Shown: positions 36,649 through 46,100 of the stretch, one piece after another | How the letters are laid out: every line of letters begins with the position of its first letter | Numbering within the stretch: position 1 is the first letter of the stretch | Assembly: GCA_023078555.1 (NCBI GenBank) | Contig: CM041199.1 | Location: 9,491,315 to 9,555,314 of the forward strand | DNA: 64,000 nt | Direction of reading: 5' to 3' | Source of the DNA: Ulva prolifera | Lineage: Eukaryota > Chlorophyta > Ulvophyceae > Ulvales > Ulvaceae | Notes under the pieces: model-generated | The model's database searches: none | Told to the model about the DNA's origin: nothing | Seen by the model: the letters and a program-made list of their open reading frames with translations, nothing else | Position numbers and translations under genes: made by a program

Positions 36649-38354
36649 CATTAGACACAGTGATAGATGATTTTTGGGAACGCCTCCGTACTGGATATGC
36701 ACATGACCCGGCATTTCGGAACCCGTCCCCGAAATTTCGTTTTGACAAACATTTTCAAGCATACTTCCTTGACCACAAACTGGTTGTGCCCGACCACGAT
36801 GCCTTGCGTAAACAAATCTTGTTGTGGCACCACGTACACCCATGGCACGCGCATCTGGGTATACACAGGACACAAGCACTCATCATGGACACATTCCACT
36901 GGGACAACATTAGTGATGACATTGCAGCATTTGTCACACAATGCCATTCTTGCCAACTAATGAAGTCTCCGGGATGCTCTGATAGCACGTTGTCACCGTT
37001 GCCTATACCCACAGCATGTTGGCGCGTTGTTAGTCTGGACATGATTACACAACTGCCGCGCACGACATCGGGGTTTGACTGCATCACCGTGTTTGTCGAC
37101 CAATTTTCCAAGATGGTTCGCCTGATCCCCACTGTCAACACACTGGATGGGCCTGGTTTTGCTCAACTGTTTTTCACACACATATACCCCCACTACGGTT
37201 TGCCTTTGGGGATTTGTAGTGACAGAGGAGCGCAATGGAACAATAAGTTCTTCAAAAGCATCTGTTCGCACATGGGCATCGACTTGCGTCTCACGTTTTC
37301 ATATCACCCTCGTGCAAATGGTCAAGTCGAGCGCCTCAATAGAGTCATTGAGGAAGCTCTGCGCCATTTCGTCAGCCCGGCACACGACGATTGGGACACG
37401 TTCCTCCCCCACGTCGAGTTCAGCATCAATAGCGCAAAGAACGCGAGCACCGGATGCACACCATTTCAGCTCAATCGCATAACACCCCCGCTGTCCCCCA
37501 CAGCACTAGCATTTTCCCTCCCGGAATCACGTAAGTTGCATACATCTGTCTTGCACCGTATGTACTACCACTTGGCAAAACAAGCCTTGTCTGAAGCCAA
37601 ACAGAGCATGTGGTCAGGCCCCCTCAACTCGAAACCGTCGCCACAATTTGCGGTGGGCAAACCGGTGTTGTTGTCAATATCTAAACTGGCACTGCATCAT
37701 CCGTCGTTGCGCCGCAAGTTCACGGCGCGGTGGGTCGGTCCATGCACAATTTTGGAATTGGTGGGCACACGTGCAGCCAAGCTGCAACTACCCGCCACTT
37801 TGCGTGCCCTGAAGATACACAATGTTTTTCACTTCTCTTGCCTGAAGCCGTACATAGACGCGCATTATCATGAATGTACCGCCGCGCCGCAACCTAACGC
37901 GAGTATGGATGCTGACAAGGTGTTTGAAGTTGAATCGGTCATAGATTACAGACGGACACACCGCGCCACAGCGGCAACAGCACGCGCGGGGCCGCACTAC
38001 CTCGTCCGCTGGAAAGGGTACTCTGCGCAACACGATATGTGGCTCCCGGTCGGCGAATTGGGCAATTGTTTAGACAAAGTTGCCGGATACTTATTTCAAC
38101 ACGCGTCGTCCAAAGAACGCGACATCATGATAGACCAATTCCCGAAGCGTGCGCGCTTGCAGCTTACCCATTTGGTGCAGCGAGCACATCGCACAACACA
38201 CCGCGATACCAATACGTGCGAGTCTCCGTCGCGACCACCTCGGCTGCACACGAAGACGCGCCGGAAGTCACAACGAATTTCCAATATGCCTCCAAAACAT
38301 GCAGCCGTTGCTCGCTTTCGCTATTGTAGCGCATGTGCGGCATACTTGCATTGA
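35823..38354 (+). CDS. pol: Pol, second part: integrase with C-terminal chromodomain
   Basis: The frame opens after TGA 35820-35822 and has no early ATG, so it should be translated by frameshifting from the upstream pol frame. Numbering from 35823 (843 codons): a Pro/Gln-rich linker fills roughly residues 60-230. The zinc-binding HHCC domain has H336 or H337, H344, C374 and C377. The catalytic core has D406 (VSLDMI), D467 (CSDRG) and E503 (GQVERLN), with 35 residues between the last two, a complete DD35E triad. A GPY/F-like module follows, with GPC at 37737-37745 in place of GPY/F. The chromodomain at about 698-758 (37914-38096) has FEVESV, LVRWKGY and MWLP, keeping the F/W/Y cage positions that bind methylated histone H3 tails. 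The protein inserts the cDNA into chromatin. A basic tail ends at 38354. Confidence 0.92.
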   Translation, partial: WHDIVRGTSPATISGTCAYQSSSAQATYTHGFSTPANIVGIIKWDIPGDPPPDFPTGLSVNRHNGQHAFTYGGSTRTANSRRQRRQHPPGNLHIGQALNTPANLGAAAGSPGSTASTVVADGPSHPPSTPPPGLQLPLRSSPPTSQPRAQHTQTPPPPELPQQQQLSPKPSYHQHTSPKEVLPPPPAHPGKNLQQQPQPRQPPQQLPPPPLPPPHSTIRNAPPKAATSALESLPAEKSPQLSEEPTPEQPEGMVIDQETFAEIGANLHDQHNKHLTLDTVIDDFWERLRTGYAHDPAFRNPSPKFRFDKHFQAYFLDHKLVVPDHDALRKQILLWHHVHPWHAHLGIHRTQALIMDTFHWDNISDDIAAFVTQCHSCQLMKSPGCSDSTLSPLPIPTACWRVVSLDMITQLPRTTSGFDCITVFVDQFSKMVRLIPTVNTLDGPGFAQLFFTHIYPHYGLPLGICSDRGAQWNNKFFKSICSHMGIDLRLTFSYHPRANGQVERLNRVIEEALRHFVSPAHDDWDTFLPHVEFSINSAKNASTGCTPFQLNRITPPLSPTALAFSLPESRKLHTSVLHRMYYHLAKQALSEAKQSMWSGPLNSKPSPQFAVGKPVLLSISKLALHHPSLRRKFTARWVGPCTILELVGTRAAKLQLPATLRALKIHNVFHFSCLKPYIDAHYHECTAAPQPNASMDADKVFEVESVIDYRRTHRATAATARAGPHYLVRWKGYSAQHDMWLPVGELGNCLDKVAGYLFQHASSKERDIMIDQFPKRARLQLTHLVQRAHRTTHRDTNTCESPSRPPRLHTKTRRKSQRISNMPPKHAAVARFRYCSACAAYLH

Positions 38355-38711
38355 GCTGCGCCCAGCGTCGGTTGCGGTAGGGGACGCCTGAATGTAATTG
38401 TTACGCTAACATGGGCATAACAGGGTCGCTAGGAGCGGGTATGACGCAGAACTTGCGACCGAGTTCTGCCCGCTCCGCCGCACAACTTTGTGTCGGTTCA
38501 TATGATGCGTCAGTGTTGTGGCACGGCATTTCCTCTCTTTTCACCGATCCTCATGCATTCGTCATGCACGGTTTAATAGACTGCCGCGATGCTTCCGCCG
38601 GCAGAAACAGGAGGTCAACACGTAGCACGTGTCAACACGCGTGTCGCATTTTTCAATGTGTGCACAGGCCGTGCACGCCCGTCGTGGTCCCCATGAGCTA
38701 CCGCAATATGA

Positions 38712-39023
38712 CGGTTTCGTGCAGTGGCAGCACTGCCTACATTCGACAATGGCCATGCGTCCACAGACACGCGGCCCTTTGAGTTGTTGAAGAATATCAA
38801 GCATCTGCTTCAAGAAGTGGGCCAAATGCCCATGTTTGGCGTCTCAATATCAGAGTTTCGGCGCCTTCTGCTTGAGGTCATCGACACCAATGACGCCGCC
38901 GACTCGGCCGCGGTTCGTAGGTCTACAGCTATTGCCAACCTGGTCAGCGTCACGGCCGCTTCAAAGGGCAGAGTCGTGGGAACATACCTTGAGGATATCA
39001 TATTCGCATTTTATCAGACTTGA
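38712..39023 (+). CDS. Small unidentified open frame downstream of pol
   Basis: The frame is open from 38712 (after TGA 38709-38711) to a TGA at 39021-39023. The first ATG is at 38826, giving 65 residues; the open part upstream adds about 38. From around 38778 the translation looks like a real folded segment. Leu/Ile/Val are spaced as in amphipathic helices (ELLKNIKHLLQEV, FRRLLLEVIDT, AIANLVSVTA), with a hydrophobic end, EDIIFAFYQT. I do not recognise it. It could be the last exon of a spliced accessory protein, a captured gene fragment, or chance. It lies on the element's coding strand just before the polypurine tract, where some Ty3/gypsy elements keep an extra reading frame. Confidence 0.35.
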   Translation, partial: RFRAVAALPTFDNGHASTDTRPFELLKNIKHLLQEVGQMPMFGVSISEFRRLLLEVIDTNDAADSAAVRRSTAIANLVSVTAASKGRVVGTYLEDIIFAFYQT

Positions 39024-39214
39024 TTTCCTGACAAATGTATCCTAACATCCTTGTAACCTGATTGCAAGGCAGACACGGTATTCGCTCCAGTTCCGTGGAC
39101 CGGTTGCCGTCCCCACGTAGTGGGCCTTACCTTTGCGTTATGTTCCGGTGTACTCCTGTTGTGTCACTCACGTGTGCTTTTCCTCCGCGCCAGTTTGTCT
39201 GTGCTTCGCAATAT

Positions 39215-39227
39215 GGAGCTTCGCTCC
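39215..39227. promoter_or_regulatory. Inverted repeat GGAGCTTCGCTCC before the polypurine tract
   Basis: This perfect 5-bp stem with a TTC loop lies seven bases upstream of the polypurine tract. The identical 13-mer lies six bases inside the end of each LTR (30921-30933 and 40089-40101). It thus occurs three times, always close to a terminus used in reverse transcription. Its role is unknown. Confidence 0.55.
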
Positions 39228-39233
39228 TTTGTT

Positions 39234-39244
39234 AAGGGGGGAAG
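39234..39244 (+). other. Polypurine tract
   Basis: AAGGGGGGAAG directly abuts the TG of the 3' LTR. This is the RNase H-resistant primer for plus-strand cDNA synthesis. Its position and purine content are exactly as expected, and it fixes the LTR boundary at 39245. Confidence 0.92.
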
Positions 39245-40107
39245 TGTTGTGAGACGAACATCTCACACTGGCGCTCAGAAAATATCAGCCAAAAACATGT
39301 GTTGTCACTCGCTGACTCGGATGCATGCATGCTCGCTGACGCGACCCTTGCATGTCCAAGTACAACCCACAATATACACTGCAAATGCGTGTCAGACAAA
39401 TACATGAAGTTCGGGCAACACCGTTCATCACAATACGTTTGGTCGCAACTCGAACACTGCACCAGGCTCAAAGCATTCGGGGCAACCTTGAACGCTGCGA
39501 CACGAACAGTCACGCGCTTGACGCGTCTACAGCCAGCATCAGCAGCGCACACCACGTCCATCAACACAATAATCACGGACGATGACACCTGTCTGTCCTC
39601 CTACCGAGATGCTGCACAACCAGCACTCGCACCGAGCCATCAGCGCCCCACGCGCCTGCAACCATGCCACGCCACAGCGGGCTTAGGGTGCGTCCTACAT
39701 GGGCGCATGCATACACCGCTGCTCACACATCCAGCGCGGGCACTCCGTAATATCAACGCAGCGCCTGCTCTGATGAATATCAACCACAACATGCAGATTT
39801 CCCTCGCATATTCGGGATCTCTGGTGGGTGCTCGCGATTGCGCGGCATCTCGGCGAGGCCAGCCAAGCAGGGGGTCGTCCTGGGCGCGTCACGGGTATTT
39901 ATACCTGCGCTTGCTGGGTCTGGACACACATTTCTTCCGTCCAGATGGGGTGCCATCTATTTCTGCATACTGCTTACACGCTGTCGTAGCATATTGCCTA
40001 TTTCCCGCTTGTTCCACTGTCGGCAAAGGTCTACGAACCGCGACGAAAGCCCATCACTGCGCTACATCCGGAGGTAACAAGCCCCCACGGAGCTTCGCTC
40101 CTAGACA
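39245..40107 (+). repeat. 3' LTR (863 bp)
   Basis: Same length and, as far as I can read, the same sequence as 30077-30939, including the TATA-like box (39896-39903), the terminal inverted repeat (39248-39267) and GGAGCTTCGCTCC (40089-40101). It supplies the 3' processing signals of the genomic RNA and could drive readout transcription into the satellite to its right. No polyadenylation signal is obvious inside it. Confidence 0.96.
39896..39903 (+). promoter_or_regulatory. TATA-like box of the 3' LTR
   Basis: TATTTATA, the 3' LTR copy of the element at 30728-30735. If active it would initiate transcripts running out of the element into satellite B. Confidence 0.45.
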
Positions 40108-40112
40108 GGCAC
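40108..40112. repeat. Right target-site duplication GGCAC
   Basis: GGCAC follows the terminal CA of the 3' LTR and is followed by TCCATGTTG, the normal continuation of the satellite B spacer. It matches 30072-30076 exactly. Confidence 0.95.
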
Positions 40113-43100
40113 TCCATGTTGAATGCTTAACATGCAATCTCGACCTAGCAATCTCGCCCTAGCCATCTCGCCCTAGCAATCTCGCCCTAGCAATCTCGCC
40201 CTACACCTTTAAATCTCTCCCGTCAGGCTGGCACTCCATGTTGAATGCTTAACATGCAATCTCGACCAAGCAAACTCGCCCTAGCAATCTCGCCCTAGCA
40301 ATCTCGCCCTACACCTTTAAATCTCTCCCGACAAGTTGGCACTCCATGTTGAATGCTTAACATGTAATCTCGCCCTAGCAATCTCGCCCTAGCAATCTCG
40401 CCCTAGCAATCTCGCCCTAGCAATCTCGCCCTAGCAATCTCGACCTAGCAATCTCGCCCTAGCAATCTCGCCCTAGCAACCTCGCCCTACACCTTTAAAT
40501 CTCTCCCGTCAGGCTGGCACTCCATGTTGAATGCTTAACATGCAGTCTCGACCAAGCAATCTCGCCCTAGCAATCTCGCCCTAGCAATCTCGCCCTACAC
40601 CTTTAAATCTCTCCCGTCAGGCTGGCACTCCATGTTGAATGCTTAACATGCAATCTCGACCAAGCAAACTCGCCCTAGCAATCTCGCCCTAGCAATCTCG
40701 CCCTACACCTTTAAATCTCTCCCGACAAGTTGGCACTCCATGTTAAATGCTTAACATGCAATCTCGACCTAGCAATCTCGCCCTAGCCATCTCGCCCTAG
40801 CAATATCGACCTAGCAATCTCGCCCTAGCAATCTCGCCCTAGCAACCTCGCCCTACACCTTTAAACCTCTCCCGACAGGCTGGCACTCCATGTTGAATGC
40901 TTAACATGCAATCTCGCCCTAGCAATCTCGCCCTAGCAATCTCGCCCTAGCAATCTCGCCCTAGCAATCTCGCCCTAGCAATCTCGACCTAGCAATCTCG
41001 CCCTAGCAATCTCGCCCTAGCAACCTCGCCCTACACCTTTAAACCTCTCCCGACAGGCTGGCACTCCATGTTGAATGCTTAACATGCAATCTCGACCTAG
41101 CAATCTCGCCCTAGCCATCTCGCCCTAGCAATCTCGCCCTAGCAATCTCGCCCTAGCCATCTCGCCCTAGCAATCTCGCCCTAGCAATCTCGCCCTACAC
41201 CTTTAAATCTCTCCCGTCAGGCTGGCACTCCATGTTGAATGCTTAACATGCAATCTCGACCTAGCAATCTCGACCTAGCAATCTCGCCCTAGAAATCTCG
41301 CCCTAGCAATCTCGCCCTAGCAATCTCGACCTAGCAATCTCGCCCTAGCAATCTCGCCCTAGCAACCTCGCCCTACACCTTTAAACCTCTCCCGACAGGC
41401 TGGCACTCCATGTTGAATGCTTAACATGCAATCTCGCCCTAGCAATCTCGCCCTAGCAATCTCGCCCTAGCAATCTCGCCCTACACCTTTAAATCTCTCC
41501 CGTCAGGCTGGCACTCCATGTTGAATGCTTAACATGCAATCTCGACCAAGCAAACTCGCCCTAGCAATCTCGCCCTAGCAATCTCGCCCTACACCTTTAA
41601 ATCTCTCCCGACAAGTTGGCACTCCATGTTAAATGCTTAACATGCAATCTCGACCTAGCAATCTCGCCCTAGCCATCTCGCCCTAGCAATCTCGCCCTAG
41701 CAATCTCGCCCTAGCAATCTCGCCCTAGCAACCTCGCCCTACACCTTTAAACCTCTCCCGACAGGCTGGCACTCCATGTTGAATGCTTAACATGCAATCT
41801 CGACCTAGCAATCTCGCCCTAGCCATCTCGCCCTAGCAATCTCGCCCTAGCAATCTCGCCCTAGCCATCTCGCCCTAGCAATCTCGCCCTAGCAACCTCG
41901 CCCTACACCTTTAAACCTCTCCCGACAGGCTGGCACTCCATGTTGAATGCTTAACAGGCAATCTCGACCTAGGAATCTCGACCTAGCAATCTCGCCCTAG
42001 AAATCTCGCCCTAGCAATCTCGCCCTAGCAATCTCGACCTAGCAATCTCGCCCTAGCAATCACGCCCTAGCAACCTCGCCCTACACCTATAAACCTCTCC
42101 CGACAGGCTGGCACTCCATGTTGAATGCTTAACATGCAATCTCGCCCTAGCAATCTCGCCCTAGCAATCTCGCCCTAGCAATCTCGCCCTAGCAATCTCG
42201 CCCTAGCAATCTCGACCTAGCAATCTCGCCCTAGCAATCTCGCCCTAGCAATCACGCCCTACACCTTTAAACCTCTCCCGACAGGCTGGCACTCCATGTT
42301 GAATGCTTAACATGCAATCTCGCCCTAGCAATCTCGCCCTAGCAATCTCGCCCTAGCAATCTCGCCCTAGCAATCTCGACCTAGCAATCTCGCCCTAGCA
42401 ATCTCGCCCTAGCAACCTCGCCCTACACCTTTAAACCTCTCCCGACAGGCTGGCACTCCATGTTGAATGCTTAACATGCAATCTCGCCCTAGCAATGTCG
42501 CCCTAGCAATCTCGCCCTAGCAACCTCGCCCTACACCTTTAAACCTCTCCCGACAGGCTGGCACTCCATGTTGAATGCTTAACATGCAATCTCGACCTAG
42601 CAATCTCGCCCTAGCAATCTCGCCCTAGCAACCTCGCCCTACACCTTTAAATCTCTCCCGACAAGTTGGCAATTCATTGTCGAATGCTTAACATGCAATC
42701 TCGCCCTAGCAATCTCGCCCTAGCAATCTCGCCCTAGCAATCTCGCCCTAGCAATCTCGCCCTAGCAATCTCGACCTAGCAATCTCGCCCTAGCAATCTC
42801 GCCCTAGCAACCTCGCCCTACACCTTTAATCCTCTCCCAACAGGCTGGCACTCCATGTTGAATGCTTAACATGCAATCTCGACCTAGCAATCTCGCCCTA
42901 GCCATCTCGCCCTAGCAATCTCGCCCTAGCAATCTCGCCCTAGCAATCTCGCCCTAGCAATCACGCCCTAGCAACCTCGCCCTACACCTTTAAACCTCTC
43001 CCGACAGGCTGGCACTCCATGTTGAATGCTTAACATGCAATCTCGCCCTAGCAATCTCGCCCTAGCAATCTCGCCCTAGCAATCTCGCCCTAGCAATCTC

Positions 43101-46100
43101 GCCCTAGCAATCTCGACCTAGCAATCTCGCCCTAGCAATCTCGCCCTAGCAACCTCGCCCTACACCTTTAAACCTCTCCCGACAGGCTGGCACTCCATGT
43201 TGAATGCTTAACATGCAATCTCGACCTAGCAATCTCGCCCTAGCCATCTCGCCCTAGCAATCTCGCCCTAGCAATCTCGCCCTAGCCATCTCGCCCTAGC
43301 AATCTCGCCCTAGCAATCTCGCCCTACACCTTTAAATCTCTCCCGTCAGGCTGGCACTCCATGTTGAATGCTTAACATGCAATCTCGACCTAGCAATCTC
43401 GACCTAGCAATCTCGCCCTAGAAATCTCGCCCTAGCAATCTCGCCCTAGCAATCTCGCCCTAGCAATCTCGCCCTAGCAACCTCGCCCTACACCTTTAAA
43501 CCTCTCCCGACAGGCTGGCACTCCATGTTGAATGCTTAACATGCAATCTCGACCTAGCAATCTCGACCTAGCAATCTCGCCCTAGAAATCTCGCCCTAGC
43601 AATCTCGCCCTAGCAATCTCGACCTAGCAATCTCGCCCTAGCAATCTCGCCCTAGCAACCTCGCCCTACACCTTTAAACCTCTCCCGACAGGCTGGCACT
43701 CCATGTTGAATGCTTAACATGCAATCTCGCCCTAGCAATCTCGCCCTAGCAATCTCGCCCTAGCAATCTCGCCCTACACCTTTAAATCTCTCCCGTCAGG
43801 CTGGCACTCCATGTTGAATGCTTAACAGGCAATCTCGACCTAGGAATCTCGACCTAGCAATCTCGCCCTAGAAATCTCGCCCTAGCAATCTCGCCCTAGC
43901 AATCTCGACCTAGCAATCTCGCCCTAGCAATCTCGCCCTAGCAACCTCGCCCTACACCTTTAAACCTCTCCCGACAGGCTGGCACTCCATGTTGAATGCT
44001 TAACATGCAATCTCGCCCTAGCAATCTCGCCCTAGCAATCTCGCCCTAGCAATCTCGCCCTAGCAATCTCGCCCTAGCAATCTCGACCTAGCAATCTCGC
44101 CCTAGCAATCTCGCCCTAGCAACCTCGCCCTACACCTTTAAACCTCTCCCGACAGGCTGGCACTCCATGTTGAATGCTTAACATGCAATCTCGACCTAGC
44201 AATCTCGCCCTAGCCATCTCGCCCTAGCAATCTCGCCCTAGCAATCTCGCCCTAGCCATCTCGCCCTAGCAATCTCGCCCTAGCAATCTCGCCCTACACC
44301 TTTAAATCTCTCCCGTCAGGCTGGCACTCCATGTTGAATGCTTAACATGCAATCTCGACCTAGCAATCTCGACCTAGCAATCTCGCCCTAGAAATCTCGC
44401 CCTAGCAATCTCGCCCTAGCAATCTCGCCCTAGCAATCTCGCCCTAGCAACCTCGCCCTACACCTTTAAACCTCTCCCGACAGGCTGGCACTCCATGTTG
44501 AATGCTTAACATGCAATCTCGACCTAGCAATCTCGACCTAGCAATCTCGCCCTAGAAATCTCGCCCTAGCAATCTCGCCCTAGCAATCTCGACCTAGCAA
44601 TCTCGCCCTAGCAATCTCGCCCTAGCAACCTCGCCCTACACCTTTAAACCTCTCCCGACAGGCTGGCACTCCATGTTGAATGCTTAACATGCAATCTCGC
44701 CCTAGCAATGTCGCCCTAGCAATCTCGCCCTAGCAACCTCGCCCTACACCTTTAAACCTCTCCCGACAGGCTGGCACTCCATGTTGAATGCTTAACATGC
44801 AATCTCGACCTAGCAATCTCGCCCTAGCAATCTCGCCCTAGCAACCTCGCCCTACACCTTTAAATCTCTCCCGACAAGTTGGCACTCCATGTTGAATGCT
44901 TAACATGCAATCTCGCCCTAGCAATCTCGCCCTAGCAATCTCGCCCTAGCAATCTCGCCCTAGCAATCTCGCCCTAGCAATCTCGCCCTAGCAATCTCGC
45001 CCTAGCAATCTCGCCCTAGCAATCTCGACCTAGCAATCTCGCCCTAGCAATCTCGCCCTAGCAACCTCGCCCTACACCTTTAAACCTCTCCCGACAGGCT
45101 GGCACTCCATGTTGAATGCTTAACATGCAATCTCGACCTAGCAATCTCGCCCTAGCCATCTCGCCCTAGCAATCTCGCCCTAGCAATCTCGCCCTAGCCA
45201 TCTCGCCCTAGCAATCTCGCCCTAGCAATCTCGCCCTACACCTTTAAATCTCTCCCGTCAGGCTGGCACTCCATGTTGAATGCTTAACATGCAATCTCGA
45301 CCTAGCAATCTCGACCTAGCAATCTCGCCCTAGAAATCTCGCCCTAGCAATCTCGCCCTAGCAATCTCGCCCTAGCAATCTCGCCCTAGCAACCTCGCCC
45401 TACACCTTTAAACCTCTCCCGACAGGCTGGCACTCCATGTTGAATGCTTAACATGCAATCTCGACCTAGCAATCTCGACCTAGCAATCTCGCCCTAGAAA
45501 TCTCGCCCTAGCAATCTCGCCCTAGCAATCTCGACCTAGCAATCTCGCCCTAGCAATCTCGCCCTAGCAACCTCGCCCTACACCTTTAAACCTCTCCCGA
45601 CAGGCTGGCACTCCATGTTGAATGCTTAACATGCAATCTCGCCCTAGCAATCTCGCCCTAGCAATCTCGCCCTAGCAATCTCGCCCTACACCTTTAAATC
45701 TCTCCCGTCAGGCTGGCACTCCATGTTGAATGCTTAACATGCAATCTCGACCTAGCAATCTCGACCTAGCAATCTCGCCCTAGAAATCTCGCCCTAGCAA
45801 TCTCGCCCTAGCAATCTCGCCCTAGCAACCTCGCCCTACACCTTTAAACCTCTCCCGACAGGCTGGCACTCCATGTTGAATGCTTAACATGCAATCTCGA
45901 CCTAGTAATCTCGACCTAGCAATCTCGCCCTAGAAATCTCGCCCTAGCAATCTCGCCCTAGCAATCTCGACCTAGCAATCTCGCCCTAGCAATCTCGCCC
46001 TAGCAACCTCGCCCTACACCTTTAAACCTCTCCCGACAGGCTGGCACTCCATGTTGAATGCTTAACATGCAATCTCGCCCTAGCAATGTCGCCCTAGCAA

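Larger units (their letters stand above)
38355..39233 (+). other. 3' internal region between pol and the polypurine tract
   Basis: About 880 bases of mostly unassigned sequence. It holds a TGTAA at 38393-38397, 39 bases after the pol stop, a second TGTAA at 39052-39056, a small open frame (38712-39023), and the inverted repeat GGAGCTTCGCTCC at 39215-39227. TGTAA is the usual polyadenylation signal of green algae, so these could matter if the host is an alga. I see no envelope-like or other recognisable protein apart from the small frame listed separately. Confidence 0.6.
30077..40107 (+). mobile_element. Complete Ty3/gypsy chromovirus LTR retrotransposon
   Basis: The 10,031-bp element has 863-bp terminal repeats that start TGTTG and end GACA, a GGCAC target duplication, a polypurine tract, and gag, protease, reverse transcriptase, RNase H, integrase and chromodomain in that order. 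Reverse transcriptase before integrase defines Ty3/gypsy, and the chromodomain after integrase defines the chromovirus branch. The LTRs appear identical on reading both, so insertion is recent. The coding part is split by a TGA between gag and pol and by a -1 offset before integrase; these could be recoding sites or lesions. It sits in a satellite B spacer, which suits chromodomain-guided insertion into heterochromatin (inference). Confidence 0.97.

Noticed and set aside
38355..39233. Envelope gene downstream of pol
   Set aside because: No signal peptide, glycoprotein-like cysteine pattern or convincing transmembrane segment is present. The only coding-like frame is about 100 codons.
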